13,167 nucleotides of DNA from the NCBI GenBank assembly GCA_900553265.1, contig USDD01000075.1:1-13167 (forward strand), written 5' to 3'. Shown here in pieces: positions 1 to 7,575 of the stretch; position 1 is the first letter of the stretch; each line of letters starts with the position of its first letter. The position numbers and the translations under genes are program-made. Source of the stretch: an uncultured Eubacteriales bacterium (GTDB taxonomy: Bacteria > Bacillota > Clostridia > Christensenellales > Aristaeellaceae). The notes beneath the pieces are model-generated. The model was not told the origin of the DNA, searched no databases, and worked only from the letters and a program-made list of their open reading frames with translations.

Positions 1-130
1 GCTGCCGGCCCATGGGGCAGGTCACCGTGCCGTCATCGTGTCGGATGAAGCAGCTCAATTGCCCCAGCGACTGGATGCCCCAAACACGCTTTGACGATGA
101 GAAGAAGGCGCAGCTTTTTATTGGCTACCT
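1..130 (-). pseudogene. Possible transposase fragment (IS1182-like), running off the left edge
   Basis: On the minus strand an open stretch without a start codon runs from about 130 to the window edge. It encodes GQLSCFIRHDDGTVTCPMGR, which resembles the segment of IS1182-type DDE transposases that comes before the cysteine-rich middle part (an aromatic-Ile-Arg, Asp/Glu-Asp-Gly-Thr-Val, Cys-Pro-x-Gly pattern). An in-frame stop lies just upstream at about 128-130, so only a scrap is present here; whatever follows lies outside the window. The family match is from memory of the motif, not from a search. A plus-strand reading of the same bases (2-94, ending in TGA) also exists but matches nothing I know. 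Confidence 0.4.
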
Positions 131-160
131 GCCCGATGGCGCGGAGGCGCTGGGACGAAG

Positions 161-216
161 AAAATCCGCAGGGCGCCGATCGATGGAGGGACGGGCGTCC
201 TGCGGATTTTTTGGAA
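161..216. terminator. Bidirectional rho-independent terminator after the DeoR-type gene
   Basis: A 17-bp stem pairs 161-177 with 194-210, with a single G-U wobble and a 16-base loop. The plus strand continues with a T6 run (207-212); the minus strand ends TTTTCTTC. It sits 20 bases beyond the stop codon of the minus-strand regulator gene, so it most likely ends that transcript and insulates it from the left-hand region. Confidence 0.85.
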
Positions 217-232
217 AAAATGGCGGCGCGGA

Positions 233-982
233 TCAGGTGCAGATCACCTGCACGCCCAGGCTGGCGAACTTGGCGGCGTATTTGGCCGCGACGTCCGCTG
301 TGGTGATGATCTTCCGGACGTCGTCGATCTGACAGAGCTGAACATGGGTGCATTTTTCGAATTTCGAGGCGTCGGCCAGACAGTAGAACTCGTGAGAATT
401 GCGTAGCAGATGCTGAAACAGCGCCAGCTGAAGCTGCTTGCGGATGGAATAGCCGAAGGTGAAGTCGATTCCGTCCACGGTGACAAATACCTTGTCGAAG
501 AAGAGTCGCTTGAGGAGCTGCAAGGAGTATTCGTCCAGCGTCTCCATATATCCCGGCTCGACGCGCACCTCGCCGCCCAGCAGCGAGAGCTTGGCGTTGG
601 GAAGGCGCACGATGTCGTTTACGACGTCCAGATTGATGGTGACGATAGTCAGATTCCGCTTTCCCTTCAGGCAGCGCGCAAGGCATGTGCAGGTGGTTCC
701 GGAGCCGAGGAAAATGACGTCGCCGTCCCGCACCTGATCGGCGGCGATTCGGGCGATGCGCATTTTTTCCTCAAACCGGGCGGGCGGGGCGGAGGCGGGC
801 GCGTCCGCGAGCTGCGCATAGCCGTGGGAGCGATGAATCAGGCCCTTCCGCGCCATTTGGTTTAAATCCCGTCGCACGGTGGCGATGGAAGCGCCCGTAA
901 TTGATTGAATTTGAGCGGGTGAAGCGATCCGGACGGCGGAAAGAAACTCCAAAATGCGCGATTCGCGCTCGGCCTGATACAT
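233..982 (-). CDS. DeoR/GlpR-family transcriptional repressor of the adjacent sugar operon
   Basis: The 249-aa protein has the usual DeoR-family length. Residues about 1-57 form the winged helix-turn-helix; the recognition helix lies around ASIATVRRDLNQMARKGLI, with the family's typical VRRDL core. The rest is the DeoR C-terminal sensor domain, an ISOCOT-like fold that binds phosphorylated sugars: the phosphate-loop motif is IFLGSGTTC, followed by LGGEVR, a FDKVFVTVDGID segment and the conserved LADASKFE near the C-terminus. The start at 982 was chosen because GAGGAGGTG precedes it at good spacing; longer in-frame versions begin upstream of the promoter. The gene is divergent from the FGGY kinase gene, so it most likely represses the operon and is released by a sugar phosphate made by the kinase (inference). 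Expected location is the cytoplasm. Confidence 0.93.
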   Translation of the reverse strand: MYQAERESRILEFLSAVRIASPAQIQSITGASIATVRRDLNQMARKGLIHRSHGYAQLADAPASAPPARFEEKMRIARIAADQVRDGDVIFLGSGTTCTCLARCLKGKRNLTIVTINLDVVNDIVRLPNAKLSLLGGEVRVEPGYMETLDEYSLQLLKRLFFDKVFVTVDGIDFTFGYSIRKQLQLALFQHLLRNSHEFYCLADASKFEKCTHVQLCQIDDVRKIITTADVAAKYAAKFASLGVQVICT

Positions 983-1015
983 TTGCCACACCTCCTCAAC
1001 GTCTCGAATACTGGA

Positions 1016-1044
1016 ATTATACGACGGAACGATTGAATTGTCAA
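1016..1044 (-). promoter_or_regulatory. Consensus sigma-A promoter of the DeoR-type gene
   Basis: On the minus strand the -35 box TTGACA (1044-1039) and the -10 box TATAAT (1021-1016) are both perfect and are separated by 17 bp. Transcription would begin near 1009, giving a leader of about 27 bases with the GAGGAGG ribosome binding site. Confidence 0.9.
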
Positions 1045-1048
1045 GGGA

Positions 1049-1066
1049 AATGATCGAAAATGATTG
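1049..1066. promoter_or_regulatory. Candidate operator: direct repeat between the divergent promoters
   Basis: AATGATCG (1049-1056) and AATGATTG (1059-1066) are direct repeats in register with one helical turn, only a few bases upstream of the regulator's -35 box. A related GATTCGAAAAATTAAA stretch follows at about 1082-1098. DeoR-family proteins often bind direct or imperfect repeats containing TCGAAA-like cores, so this is a reasonable operator candidate, but it rests on pattern alone. Confidence 0.4.
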
Positions 1067-1134
1067 TTTGCTGCGCGCGGGGATTCGAAAAATTAAAAAT
1101 ACACACCCGTATAAATTTTTTGAACAGGGCACTA

Positions 1135-1162
1135 TTGACAAATCACCGCGAATATGTATAAT
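1135..1162 (+). promoter_or_regulatory. Consensus sigma-A promoter of the kinase/transporter operon
   Basis: The -35 box TTGACA (1135-1140) and -10 box TATAAT (1157-1162) are both perfect, with a 16-bp spacer. The predicted start is near 1169, about 40 bases before the kinase start codon. A promoter this strong for a catabolic operon implies tight repression. Confidence 0.9.
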
Positions 1163-1195
1163 TGTTATTGTAAAAGCGGTGGAAATATTAACAAT
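1161..1195. promoter_or_regulatory. Candidate operator: inverted repeat over the kinase transcription start
   Basis: ATTGTTA (1161-1167) and TAACAAT (1189-1195) form a perfect 7-bp inverted repeat with a 21-base centre. It begins inside the -10 box and spans the expected transcription start, a position where a bound repressor would block the operon. It is A+T-rich, so it could be chance. Confidence 0.35.
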
Positions 1196-1207
1196 ACAGA
1201 GGTGCTT

Positions 1208-2719
1208 ATGGCAGCGTATTTTATGGGAATCGATCTGGGAACCTCAAGCGTTCGCGCATTTGTGATTGATTTCGATCAAAACCGCACGGCTGTGGCCGGC
1301 GAGGGATATGACGTTCAGATTCCGCAGCTGGGCTACGCGGAGCAGGATCCGCAGCTCTGGTACGAAAAGGCCACGGCCGTAATCCGCCGGGTGCTTTCGG
1401 AAAGCAGAATCGATCCCCGGGAGATCGTCGCCGTCAGCTTCTCCGGCCAGATGCACGGCCTGGTGGCGCTGGACGAAGCGGATCGGCCGGTGATGAACGT
1501 GCCGCTGTGGCTGGATCAGCGCTGCGCGGACGACCTGAAGGACATTTACGCGATTCTCGGCGAGGATTTCGCCCGGGAGAACCTCCAGAACCGCATCGGC
1601 ACGGGCTTCCTGATGTCGTCGCTGTACTGGATGAAGGTTCATCAGCCGGCGCTGTACACGCGCACAGCCCGGGTGATGCTGCCCAAGGACTACATCAAAT
1701 TCCGCCTGAGCGGACGGATCACGACGGATTTCTCCGACGCTTCGGGCAGCCTGGCCTTAGACAACGTGAGAATGTGCTGGTCGGAGAAGGTGCTGAACGC
1801 GCTGGGCCTGAACGAAGACATCTTCCCCCAGTGCCTGCCCTCCACGGCGGTGATCGGCACGATCTGCGCCGAGGCCGCGCGGGATACGGGTCTCTGGGAG
1901 GGCACGCTGGTGGTCAACGGCGGCGCGGATCAGTGTATGCAGGCCATCGGCAACGCGGCGGTGGGCGAGGGCGTGTTCGCGTCCAACATCGGCACCTCGT
2001 CGCTGATTACCACGGCGGCCCGCCAGCCGCTGTACGACCCCAGACTGCGCACCAACACGTTCGCCCATGCGCTGCCGGGATGCTGGAGCGTCATGGCCGC
2101 CTGTCTCAACGGCGGAAGCGTGCTGAAGTGGCTCAGCCGGAAGATCTTTGACGGGCTGGATTACGAGGAGATCAATCGCATGGTTGAGGCGCGGCCCTGC
2201 GGAGCAACCGGACTGTTTTTCCTCCCCTATATGGCGGGCGAGCGCACGCCACACATGGATCCCAAGGCCCGGGGCGTGTTCTTCGGGCTGACGTTGGATC
2301 ACGGCCGGGGAGACATGGCCCGGGCGCTGATGGAGGGCATCGTCTACGGGCTGAAGGACGGCCTGGGCGTGCTGGAGGAAATCGGCATTCCCTGCCGGCG
2401 CATCGTCGCGGCGGGAGGCGGAGCGAGGAGCGACGTGTGGCTTCAGATGCAGGCGGACATCTTTGAAAAGGACGTCTACCGCAGCGCATCCAAGGAACAG
2501 GCCTGTCTGGGCGCGGCCATCACCGCGGCGGTGGGCGCGGGCGTTTTCAGGAATTTCGACGAGGCCTGCGACCGGTGCGTGGAGCCCGCCGCCGGCGTCT
2601 TCCATCCCAAGGAGGAAAATGTGCGGCTCTATCGTGAGCTCTATCCCATCTTCCGCAGCCTCTACACGGCCAACCGGACGAACTTTGAATCCATCAGCCG
2701 GGTTTATCAGGTGGAGTGA
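1208..2719 (+). CDS. FGGY-family carbohydrate kinase, xylulokinase-like
   Basis: The 503-aa protein has the length of xylulokinase (XylB) and both FGGY domains. The N-terminal domain (about 5-255) has the ATPase-clan motif GIDLGTSS (7-14), the xylulokinase-typical SGQMHG (79-84) and WLDQRC (101-106), and the catalytic-base segment NGGADQCM with Asp241. The C-terminal domain has GTSS (262-265), PYMAGERTPHMD and the adenine-site AAGGGARSDVW. It transfers phosphate from ATP to a keto-sugar or polyol-type substrate in the cytoplasm. The true substrate is uncertain: no xylose isomerase is present, while a DeoC aldolase is, so the substrate may not be xylulose. The start at 1208 follows AGAGGTG; an upstream in-frame ATG at 1154 lies within the promoter and is rejected. 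It is the first gene of the operon. Confidence 0.9.
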   Translation: MAAYFMGIDLGTSSVRAFVIDFDQNRTAVAGEGYDVQIPQLGYAEQDPQLWYEKATAVIRRVLSESRIDPREIVAVSFSGQMHGLVALDEADRPVMNVPLWLDQRCADDLKDIYAILGEDFARENLQNRIGTGFLMSSLYWMKVHQPALYTRTARVMLPKDYIKFRLSGRITTDFSDASGSLALDNVRMCWSEKVLNALGLNEDIFPQCLPSTAVIGTICAEAARDTGLWEGTLVVNGGADQCMQAIGNAAVGEGVFASNIGTSSLITTAARQPLYDPRLRTNTFAHALPGCWSVMAACLNGGSVLKWLSRKIFDGLDYEEINRMVEARPCGATGLFFLPYMAGERTPHMDPKARGVFFGLTLDHGRGDMARALMEGIVYGLKDGLGVLEEIGIPCRRIVAAGGGARSDVWLQMQADIFEKDVYRSASKEQACLGAAITAAVGAGVFRNFDEACDRCVEPAAGVFHPKEENVRLYRELYPIFRSLYTANRTNFESISRVYQVE

Positions 2720-2784
2720 TCGCGGTTGAAGGAGCGCGCTGATGGCGCGACTCTTCTCAATAAATAAAAAGGAGGACTTATCCA

Positions 2785-3828
2785 ATGAAGAAGATTCTGG
2801 CACTCGTACTGGCTCTGATGATGGCGCTGTCTCTGTGCGCCGTCGCGTCCGCGGAGGCGACCTGGCATCTGGGCATCCTGGTTCACGGACTGGAGAACGA
2901 ATTCTGGGCGCAGGAAGCCAACGGCGCGATTCTGTTCGCGGACAGCCACGACGACGTCGACTATCAGGTCATGGTGACCGACGGCGACGACAACAAGGAA
3001 AACCAGGCCATCCGCGACTTCATCGCGCAGTATGGCGACAAGGCCATCTTCGTGTCCGACGTGGCGTCCACTGCCAACAGCATCAACGCCGTTGAGATCT
3101 GTGAGGAAGCCGGCTGCTACATCACCGTGCTCTGGCAGCACGCCGAAGGCCTTGAGGTTCAGGATTTCGAGCATTTCGCCGCGTTCCTGACCGCCGATGA
3201 CTACAACTCCGGCTACACCACCGCCAAGTACCTCTTCGACAAGATGGGCGGCGAGGGCAAGGTCTGCGCGCTGTACGGCGTTCAGGGCGAAGACTCCGCG
3301 GCCAACCGCTATCGCGGCTTCCAGGCGGCTCTGGAAGAGTATCCGAACATCGAGATGCTCGACATGCAGGTGGCTTCCTGGAGCCAGGATCAGGCCATGA
3401 GCATCACTCAGACCTGGCTGTCCACCTATGACGATATCGGTGCCGTCTGGTCCGCCAACGACACCATGGGTCTGGGCGCCATCGAGGCCCTGAAGCTGGA
3501 AGGCAAGAACGGCAAGGTTCTGGTCAACGGCATCGACGGCATCGCCGCGGCGTATGACGCGGTTCTGGCCGGCGACATGACTTGCTTCATCGCCAACAAC
3601 GGCTACATGCTCATGGGCTACGGTGCCGCCTATGCTTACGAAGCGGCTGTCAACGGCCACAAGGTCGAGCGCCCCATCATCCAGATCAACACTCCCCTCA
3701 TCACCGGCGACAATGTCGAAGAGATGAAGGCTACCTTCATCGACGGCAAGCCCGAGTACGACTTCAACAATCTGGACTTCTGCGTGATGGCCGACTATGC
3801 CACCTTTGAGGAGCTTGCCGCGAAGTAA
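2785..3828 (+). CDS. Sugar ABC transporter substrate-binding protein (Peripla_BP_4 / RbsB-like)
   Basis: This 347-aa extracellular solute receptor starts with an n-h-c signal peptide (about 1-23) ending in an A-x-A site (ASA, 21-23). It then shows the type I sugar-binding fold: a LGILVHGLENEFW opening whose aromatic pair would stack on a sugar, ANRYRGFQAALEE, the hinge-side WSANDTMGLGA and a VNGIDGIAAAYDA segment. Cys18 sits in LSLC rather than a good lipobox, so type I cleavage looks more likely than lipid anchoring, which is unusual for a Gram-positive binding protein. AAAGGAGG precedes the start. It lies 65 bases after the kinase gene and before its permease and ATPase genes, and is the specificity determinant of the importer. 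The ligand is probably a monosaccharide or polyol; it cannot be fixed from sequence. Confidence 0.93.
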   Translation: MKKILALVLALMMALSLCAVASAEATWHLGILVHGLENEFWAQEANGAILFADSHDDVDYQVMVTDGDDNKENQAIRDFIAQYGDKAIFVSDVASTANSINAVEICEEAGCYITVLWQHAEGLEVQDFEHFAAFLTADDYNSGYTTAKYLFDKMGGEGKVCALYGVQGEDSAANRYRGFQAALEEYPNIEMLDMQVASWSQDQAMSITQTWLSTYDDIGAVWSANDTMGLGAIEALKLEGKNGKVLVNGIDGIAAAYDAVLAGDMTCFIANNGYMLMGYGAAYAYEAAVNGHKVERPIIQINTPLITGDNVEEMKATFIDGKPEYDFNNLDFCVMADYATFEELAAK

Positions 3829-3860
3829 TTTTTCGACAGGCTGTTGAAAGTAACAGGCGT

Positions 3861-3898
3861 GTGCAGTTCATCCTCCTTCGGGATGAACTGCACTTTAT
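3861..3898 (+). terminator. Hairpin (partial terminator / mRNA stabiliser) after the binding-protein gene
   Basis: A perfect 13-bp stem pairs GTGCAGTTCATCC (3861-3873) with GGATGAACTGCAC (3881-3893) around a 7-base loop, followed by only a short T-rich tail (TTTATC). It lies in the 178-base gap between the binding-protein and permease genes. Hairpins here commonly stabilise the upstream message or attenuate read-through so that the binding protein is made in excess over the membrane parts. The weak T-tract fits attenuation better than full termination. Confidence 0.75.
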
Positions 3899-4006
3899 CA
3901 AAGACGGCCGAAGGCGTTTCACAGAGGGTGTTTCCCTGCGCATCCATCGCGTCGGACCAGCAGCTATGCCTGTAGGCTGTAATCTTTTATCAGGAGGAAG
4001 AGATCC

Positions 4007-5032
4007 ATGAACCTTTTCAAGAAAAGGGAGCCGAGTTCGATGACGGTTGCGGAGCAGTTTGTCGCCAAGGTCGAAAAGGAATCCCGCCGCAGTCTGATTC
4101 GCGTCTATGCGCCGATGATATTGCTGGTCGTCATGACCGTTTTCTTCTCTTTTTACGACAGTCACTTTTTCTCGATGAAGAACATTCTGAACATCCTGCA
4201 GCAGATGTCCGTGCCGCTGATTCTGGCCACCGGACTGACCTTCGTGCTGCTGGTGGGCAGAATTGACCTCTCCGTGGAGGGTCTGATGGGATTCGTGGGA
4301 TCCTGCATTGCGCTGCTGATTCTCAACGACCGAAATCCCAACAACTGGGGCGTCTGGGGCGTGGTGGTTCCCATCGCCATCGCCATCGCCTATGGATTCA
4401 TCATCGGTTTCCTGCACGTCAAGCTGCGCATCGCGTCGTTCATCATCACCTACGCGACGGGCACCATCATCAAGGGCGTCGCGGTTCTGCTCTACGACAG
4501 CCGCGCGGCGCGCGTACAGGCTCAGTGGATGAGCGACTGGTCTATGGCCAGCTTTCTGGGCGTCCCGCTGATTACGTGGATCGCCTTTGCGTTCTTCTTC
4601 ATCTGCTGCATCATTTTGAATTACACCGCATTCGGACGCGCGGTTTACGCCATCGGCGACAACGAGGCCGCGGCCCGCGCATCCGGCATCAATGTGGATA
4701 GAATTGTCATCAAGGTCTTCGGCCTGAGCAGCATCGCGGCCAGCCTCGCCGGCTTTGTCGCGCTGATCCGCCTGAAATTCGGACAGGCCTCTCTGGGCGA
4801 CGACCAGATGTTCCCCTGCATCACGGCGCTGGTGGTGGGCGGCACCTCCCTCAGCGGCGGCAAGGGCGGAATGCTGCAAACCATGGTCGGCATTCTGATT
4901 TACATGGAGCTGCTGAACTTCCTGACGATCATCGGCGTGGACGCCAACTACAAAAAGGCGCTGCAGGGCATCATCATCATCGTTGCCGTGGCGCTGACCC
5001 TGACGCGCGATCGCAAGACCATCGCGAAGTAA
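4007..5032 (+). CDS. Sugar ABC transporter permease 1 (BPD_transp_2, RbsC/XylH-like)
   Basis: The 341-aa integral membrane protein starts with a charged cytoplasmic N-terminus of about 32 residues, then hydrophobic segments beginning with YAPMILLVVMTVFFSFY. Family hallmarks are LLVGRIDLSVEGLMG (the 'GxIDLSVG' motif, here with Glu for the usual Gly), AIGDNEAAARASGINV, the cytoplasmic loop that contacts the ATPase, and GGTSLSGGKGG near the last helices. An AGGAGGAAG ribosome binding site precedes the start. It is 19 bases from the ATPase gene and works with the second, different permease at 6588, so the transport channel is probably a heterodimer rather than the homodimer of RbsC. Confidence 0.93.
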   Translation: MNLFKKREPSSMTVAEQFVAKVEKESRRSLIRVYAPMILLVVMTVFFSFYDSHFFSMKNILNILQQMSVPLILATGLTFVLLVGRIDLSVEGLMGFVGSCIALLILNDRNPNNWGVWGVVVPIAIAIAYGFIIGFLHVKLRIASFIITYATGTIIKGVAVLLYDSRAARVQAQWMSDWSMASFLGVPLITWIAFAFFFICCIILNYTAFGRAVYAIGDNEAAARASGINVDRIVIKVFGLSSIAASLAGFVALIRLKFGQASLGDDQMFPCITALVVGGTSLSGGKGGMLQTMVGILIYMELLNFLTIIGVDANYKKALQGIIIIVAVALTLTRDRKTIAK

Positions 5033-5051
5033 ACGAGGGGGGAGCAAACGC

Positions 5052-6578
5052 ATGGAAAAAGAGATTCTTTTCAAGACGCACGACGTAGGCAAGGACTACG
5101 GCAGCAATACGGTGCTTCAGGGCATCAATGTTGAGATCAGCCGCGGCGAAATCATCGGACTGATCGGCGAAAACGGCGCGGGCAAGTCCACTCTTCTGAA
5201 GATCATCGCCGGCGTGGAGCGCCCCTCCATGGGCACCATGGAGATGAACGGAAAGCCCTTCCACGCGTCGTCCATGATGGACGCCAACCGCCAGGGCATC
5301 GGCATGGTGTTTCAGGAGCAGTCGCTCATCAGCAATCTGACCGTGGCGCAGAACATCTATTTGGGCCGTGAAAAGGACTTTTCCAGGGGCAACATCGTCA
5401 ACTGGGGCGCCATGAACCGGGCCGCGCGCAAGGCGCTGGACACCATGTGTCTGGAGAACATCTCCGCCAAGGCCAAGGTTCGCGACATCTCCTTCGCCAT
5501 GCGCCAGATGGTGGAGATCACCAAGGTGTTCGACATCGTCTCCGAGACGGCCAACAACCGCGCGCTGATTCTGCTGGACGAGCCCACGACGGTTCTGTCG
5601 GACGCGGAGATGAAGGTGCTGTTCGACAAGGTGCGCCAGATGAAGGAACGGGGCAACTCCGTCATCTTCATTTCCCATCGCCTTCAGGAGGTGCTGGAGA
5701 TCACCGACCGCATCTACGTCTTCAAGGACGGCCGCCAGACCGCGGAGGTTCAGACCGCCGACGCCCATGAGGCGCTGCTGTATGAGAAGATGGTCGGCCG
5801 GGAGACCAACGGCGAGTACTACGTCTCGGCCCGCCAGACCGTTCCCACGGACGAGGTGGTGCTGGAGGCGGAAAATCTGAGCATGTTCGGCGCGTTCAAG
5901 AACGTCTCCTTCAAGCTGCACAAGGGCGAAGTCCTGGGGCTGTGCGGCGTGGAGGGCTCCGGCAAGGAGGACGTCTGCGCGGTGCTCAGCGGCGACGAGG
6001 CCAAGACCGGCGGCACGCTCCGGGTCAAAGGCAAAGAGGTCAATTTCGCATCGCCCAGCGCGGCCCGGGCTGAGGGCATCCTGTCCGTTCCCCGGGATCG
6101 CCGGGAGGAGGGCATGATCGGCATCCTCTCACTGTGCGAGAACATTTCAGTGTCCAACTATCAGCGCAACGCGAAGTTCCGCCTGATCTCCAACCGAAGG
6201 CAGGGCGAAAATGCGAAAAAGTGGATTCGCGAGCTGGGCATCCGCTGCTCCAGCGTCGATCAGAGAATCAACAACCTCTCCGGCGGCAATGCGCAGAAGG
6301 TCATTTTCGCCCGGGTTCTGGACAGCGAGTGCTCGATCCTCATACTGGATCACCCCACCCGCGGCGTGGACATCGGCGCGAAGGGCGACATTTACGGCCT
6401 TGTCCGCTCAATTACCGAGAAGGGATGCTCCGTGCTGCTGATGGGCGATACGCTGGATGAATGCGTGGGTCTCTCCAGCCGCATCATCGTCATGAAGGAC
6501 GGCCTGATCTCCGGCGAGTTCGACTGTCCGGTGGACAACAAGCCCGATCAGGTGGACGTAGTCAAAGTGATGCTCTAA
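5052..6578 (+). CDS. Sugar ABC transporter ATPase with two nucleotide-binding domains (RbsA/MglA/XylG-like)
   Basis: The 508-aa protein carries two ABC domains in tandem, the normal form for monosaccharide importers. Domain 1: Walker A GENGAGKST (39-47), Q-loop Gln88, a degraded signature ISFAMRQMVEI (146-156, lacking LSGGQ), Walker B ILLDEP with Glu177, and switch His209. Domain 2: degenerate Walker A CGVEGSGKED (298-307), intact signature LSGGN (409-413), but Walker B reads LILDHP, with His434 in place of the catalytic Glu, and no switch His (MGDTLDE). One composite site (Walker motifs of domain 1 with the signature of domain 2) is therefore complete and the other is degenerate. It sits at the inner membrane face with both permeases and powers uptake. 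Gap to the next gene: 9 bases. Confidence 0.95.
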   Translation: MEKEILFKTHDVGKDYGSNTVLQGINVEISRGEIIGLIGENGAGKSTLLKIIAGVERPSMGTMEMNGKPFHASSMMDANRQGIGMVFQEQSLISNLTVAQNIYLGREKDFSRGNIVNWGAMNRAARKALDTMCLENISAKAKVRDISFAMRQMVEITKVFDIVSETANNRALILLDEPTTVLSDAEMKVLFDKVRQMKERGNSVIFISHRLQEVLEITDRIYVFKDGRQTAEVQTADAHEALLYEKMVGRETNGEYYVSARQTVPTDEVVLEAENLSMFGAFKNVSFKLHKGEVLGLCGVEGSGKEDVCAVLSGDEAKTGGTLRVKGKEVNFASPSAARAEGILSVPRDRREEGMIGILSLCENISVSNYQRNAKFRLISNRRQGENAKKWIRELGIRCSSVDQRINNLSGGNAQKVIFARVLDSECSILILDHPTRGVDIGAKGDIYGLVRSITEKGCSVLLMGDTLDECVGLSSRIIVMKDGLISGEFDCPVDNKPDQVDVVKVML

Positions 6579-6587
6579 GGGAGGCGA

Positions 6588-7562
6588 ATGAATATGGAAA
6601 ACACAAAGACCCGCAAATTCTCCCCGAGAGAATTTCTCCAGCAGAACAGCTACATCTTCAGCGCGGTGCTGGTCATCGTGGCGTTCTACCTGATTAACCA
6701 CAGCTTCCTGACGCTGTATTCCCTGCAGAACATGTCGCTGGAAATCGCGCCGCTGCTCCCCATGGCCTGCGGCATCGGCTTCGTGCTGTACACGGGCTGC
6801 ATCGATCTGTCCATCGGCGCGGTGGCCTCCGCCGCCTGCGTCATCACCGGCACCTATGTGACCCAAACGGGCCACTGGATGATCCCCCTGATGCTGATCT
6901 TCGGCGCGGCGGTGGGCCTTATCAACGGCACGCTGGTTTCCCGCATGAAGATTCCGTCCTTCATCGTCACGCTGTGCGCCCAGAGCGTCTATCGGGCCAT
7001 GGCCATCATCATCTCCAACGGATGCTCCAACACCATTCCCATCAAGCAGCGCTACATCGTCAACTGGGCCACCCAGAAGGCGCTGGGCTTCCCGATGATC
7101 CTGTGGATTTCCGTGGCGCTGATGATCGGCTGCGTCATAATCGAGCGCAAGACCGAGCTGGGCAAGTCCATCTTTGCCATCGGAGCCAACGAGCGCGCCG
7201 CGCGCCTGGCGGGCGTGAACACCGCGCGCATCAAGACGCTGGCCTTCGTGCTGTGCAGCGTGGGCGCGGCCATCGGCGGCGTGATGTACGCCTACAAGCT
7301 CAAGAGCAGCGTTCCCACCATCGGCGACAACCTCTACATGATGGCGATTTCGTCCGTGGCGCTGGGCGGCACGCTGTTCTCCGGCGGCAGGGGAAGCGCG
7401 CTGCGCACCCTGATCGGCGTCGTCACCGTCATCTCCATCTCCTCTGGCATGAACATGGCCGGCGTGGATCCCCTCTGGAAGGAAGTCGTGTTCGGCGTGG
7501 TACTCATTGTGGCCGTGGCCATCAACAGCGAAAAGGGCGTCCGCGATCTGATTATCAAGTGA
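6588..7562 (+). CDS. Sugar ABC transporter permease 2 (BPD_transp_2, RbsC-like)
   Basis: The 324-aa membrane protein begins with about 22 mostly polar residues, then SYIFSAVLVIVAFYLI and further hydrophobic helices. The family motif LYTGCIDLSIGAVAS and the ATPase-contact loop AIGANERAARLAGVNTARIK are clear, as is GGTLFSGGRGS before the last helices. It is clearly different in sequence from permease 1, implying a heterodimeric channel. Two in-frame starts compete: ATG 6588, only 3 bases after GGGAGG, and ATG 6594, 9 bases after it; the second has better spacing. The stop is 13 bases before the VOC gene, so they are co-transcribed. Confidence 0.93.
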   Translation: MNMENTKTRKFSPREFLQQNSYIFSAVLVIVAFYLINHSFLTLYSLQNMSLEIAPLLPMACGIGFVLYTGCIDLSIGAVASAACVITGTYVTQTGHWMIPLMLIFGAAVGLINGTLVSRMKIPSFIVTLCAQSVYRAMAIIISNGCSNTIPIKQRYIVNWATQKALGFPMILWISVALMIGCVIIERKTELGKSIFAIGANERAARLAGVNTARIKTLAFVLCSVGAAIGGVMYAYKLKSSVPTIGDNLYMMAISSVALGGTLFSGGRGSALRTLIGVVTVISISSGMNMAGVDPLWKEVVFGVVLIVAVAINSEKGVRDLIIK

Positions 7563-7575
7563 GGAGGACAGCACG

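Noticed and set aside
2..94. Plus-strand open frame ending in TGA at 92-94 as the tail of a gene entering from the left
   Set aside because: It matches no family I know, while the minus strand of the same bases carries a transposase-like motif. Both are weak, and only the minus-strand reading was kept.
12..332. Plus-strand open frame of 106 codons
   Set aside because: It runs through the terminator hairpin at 161-210 and into the antisense of the regulator gene; no ribosome binding site.
983..1141. N-terminally extended DeoR-type regulator starting at 1141
   Set aside because: The extension would cross the regulator's own perfect promoter and has no ribosome binding site; the 982 start has GAGGAGG and matches the family's N-terminus.
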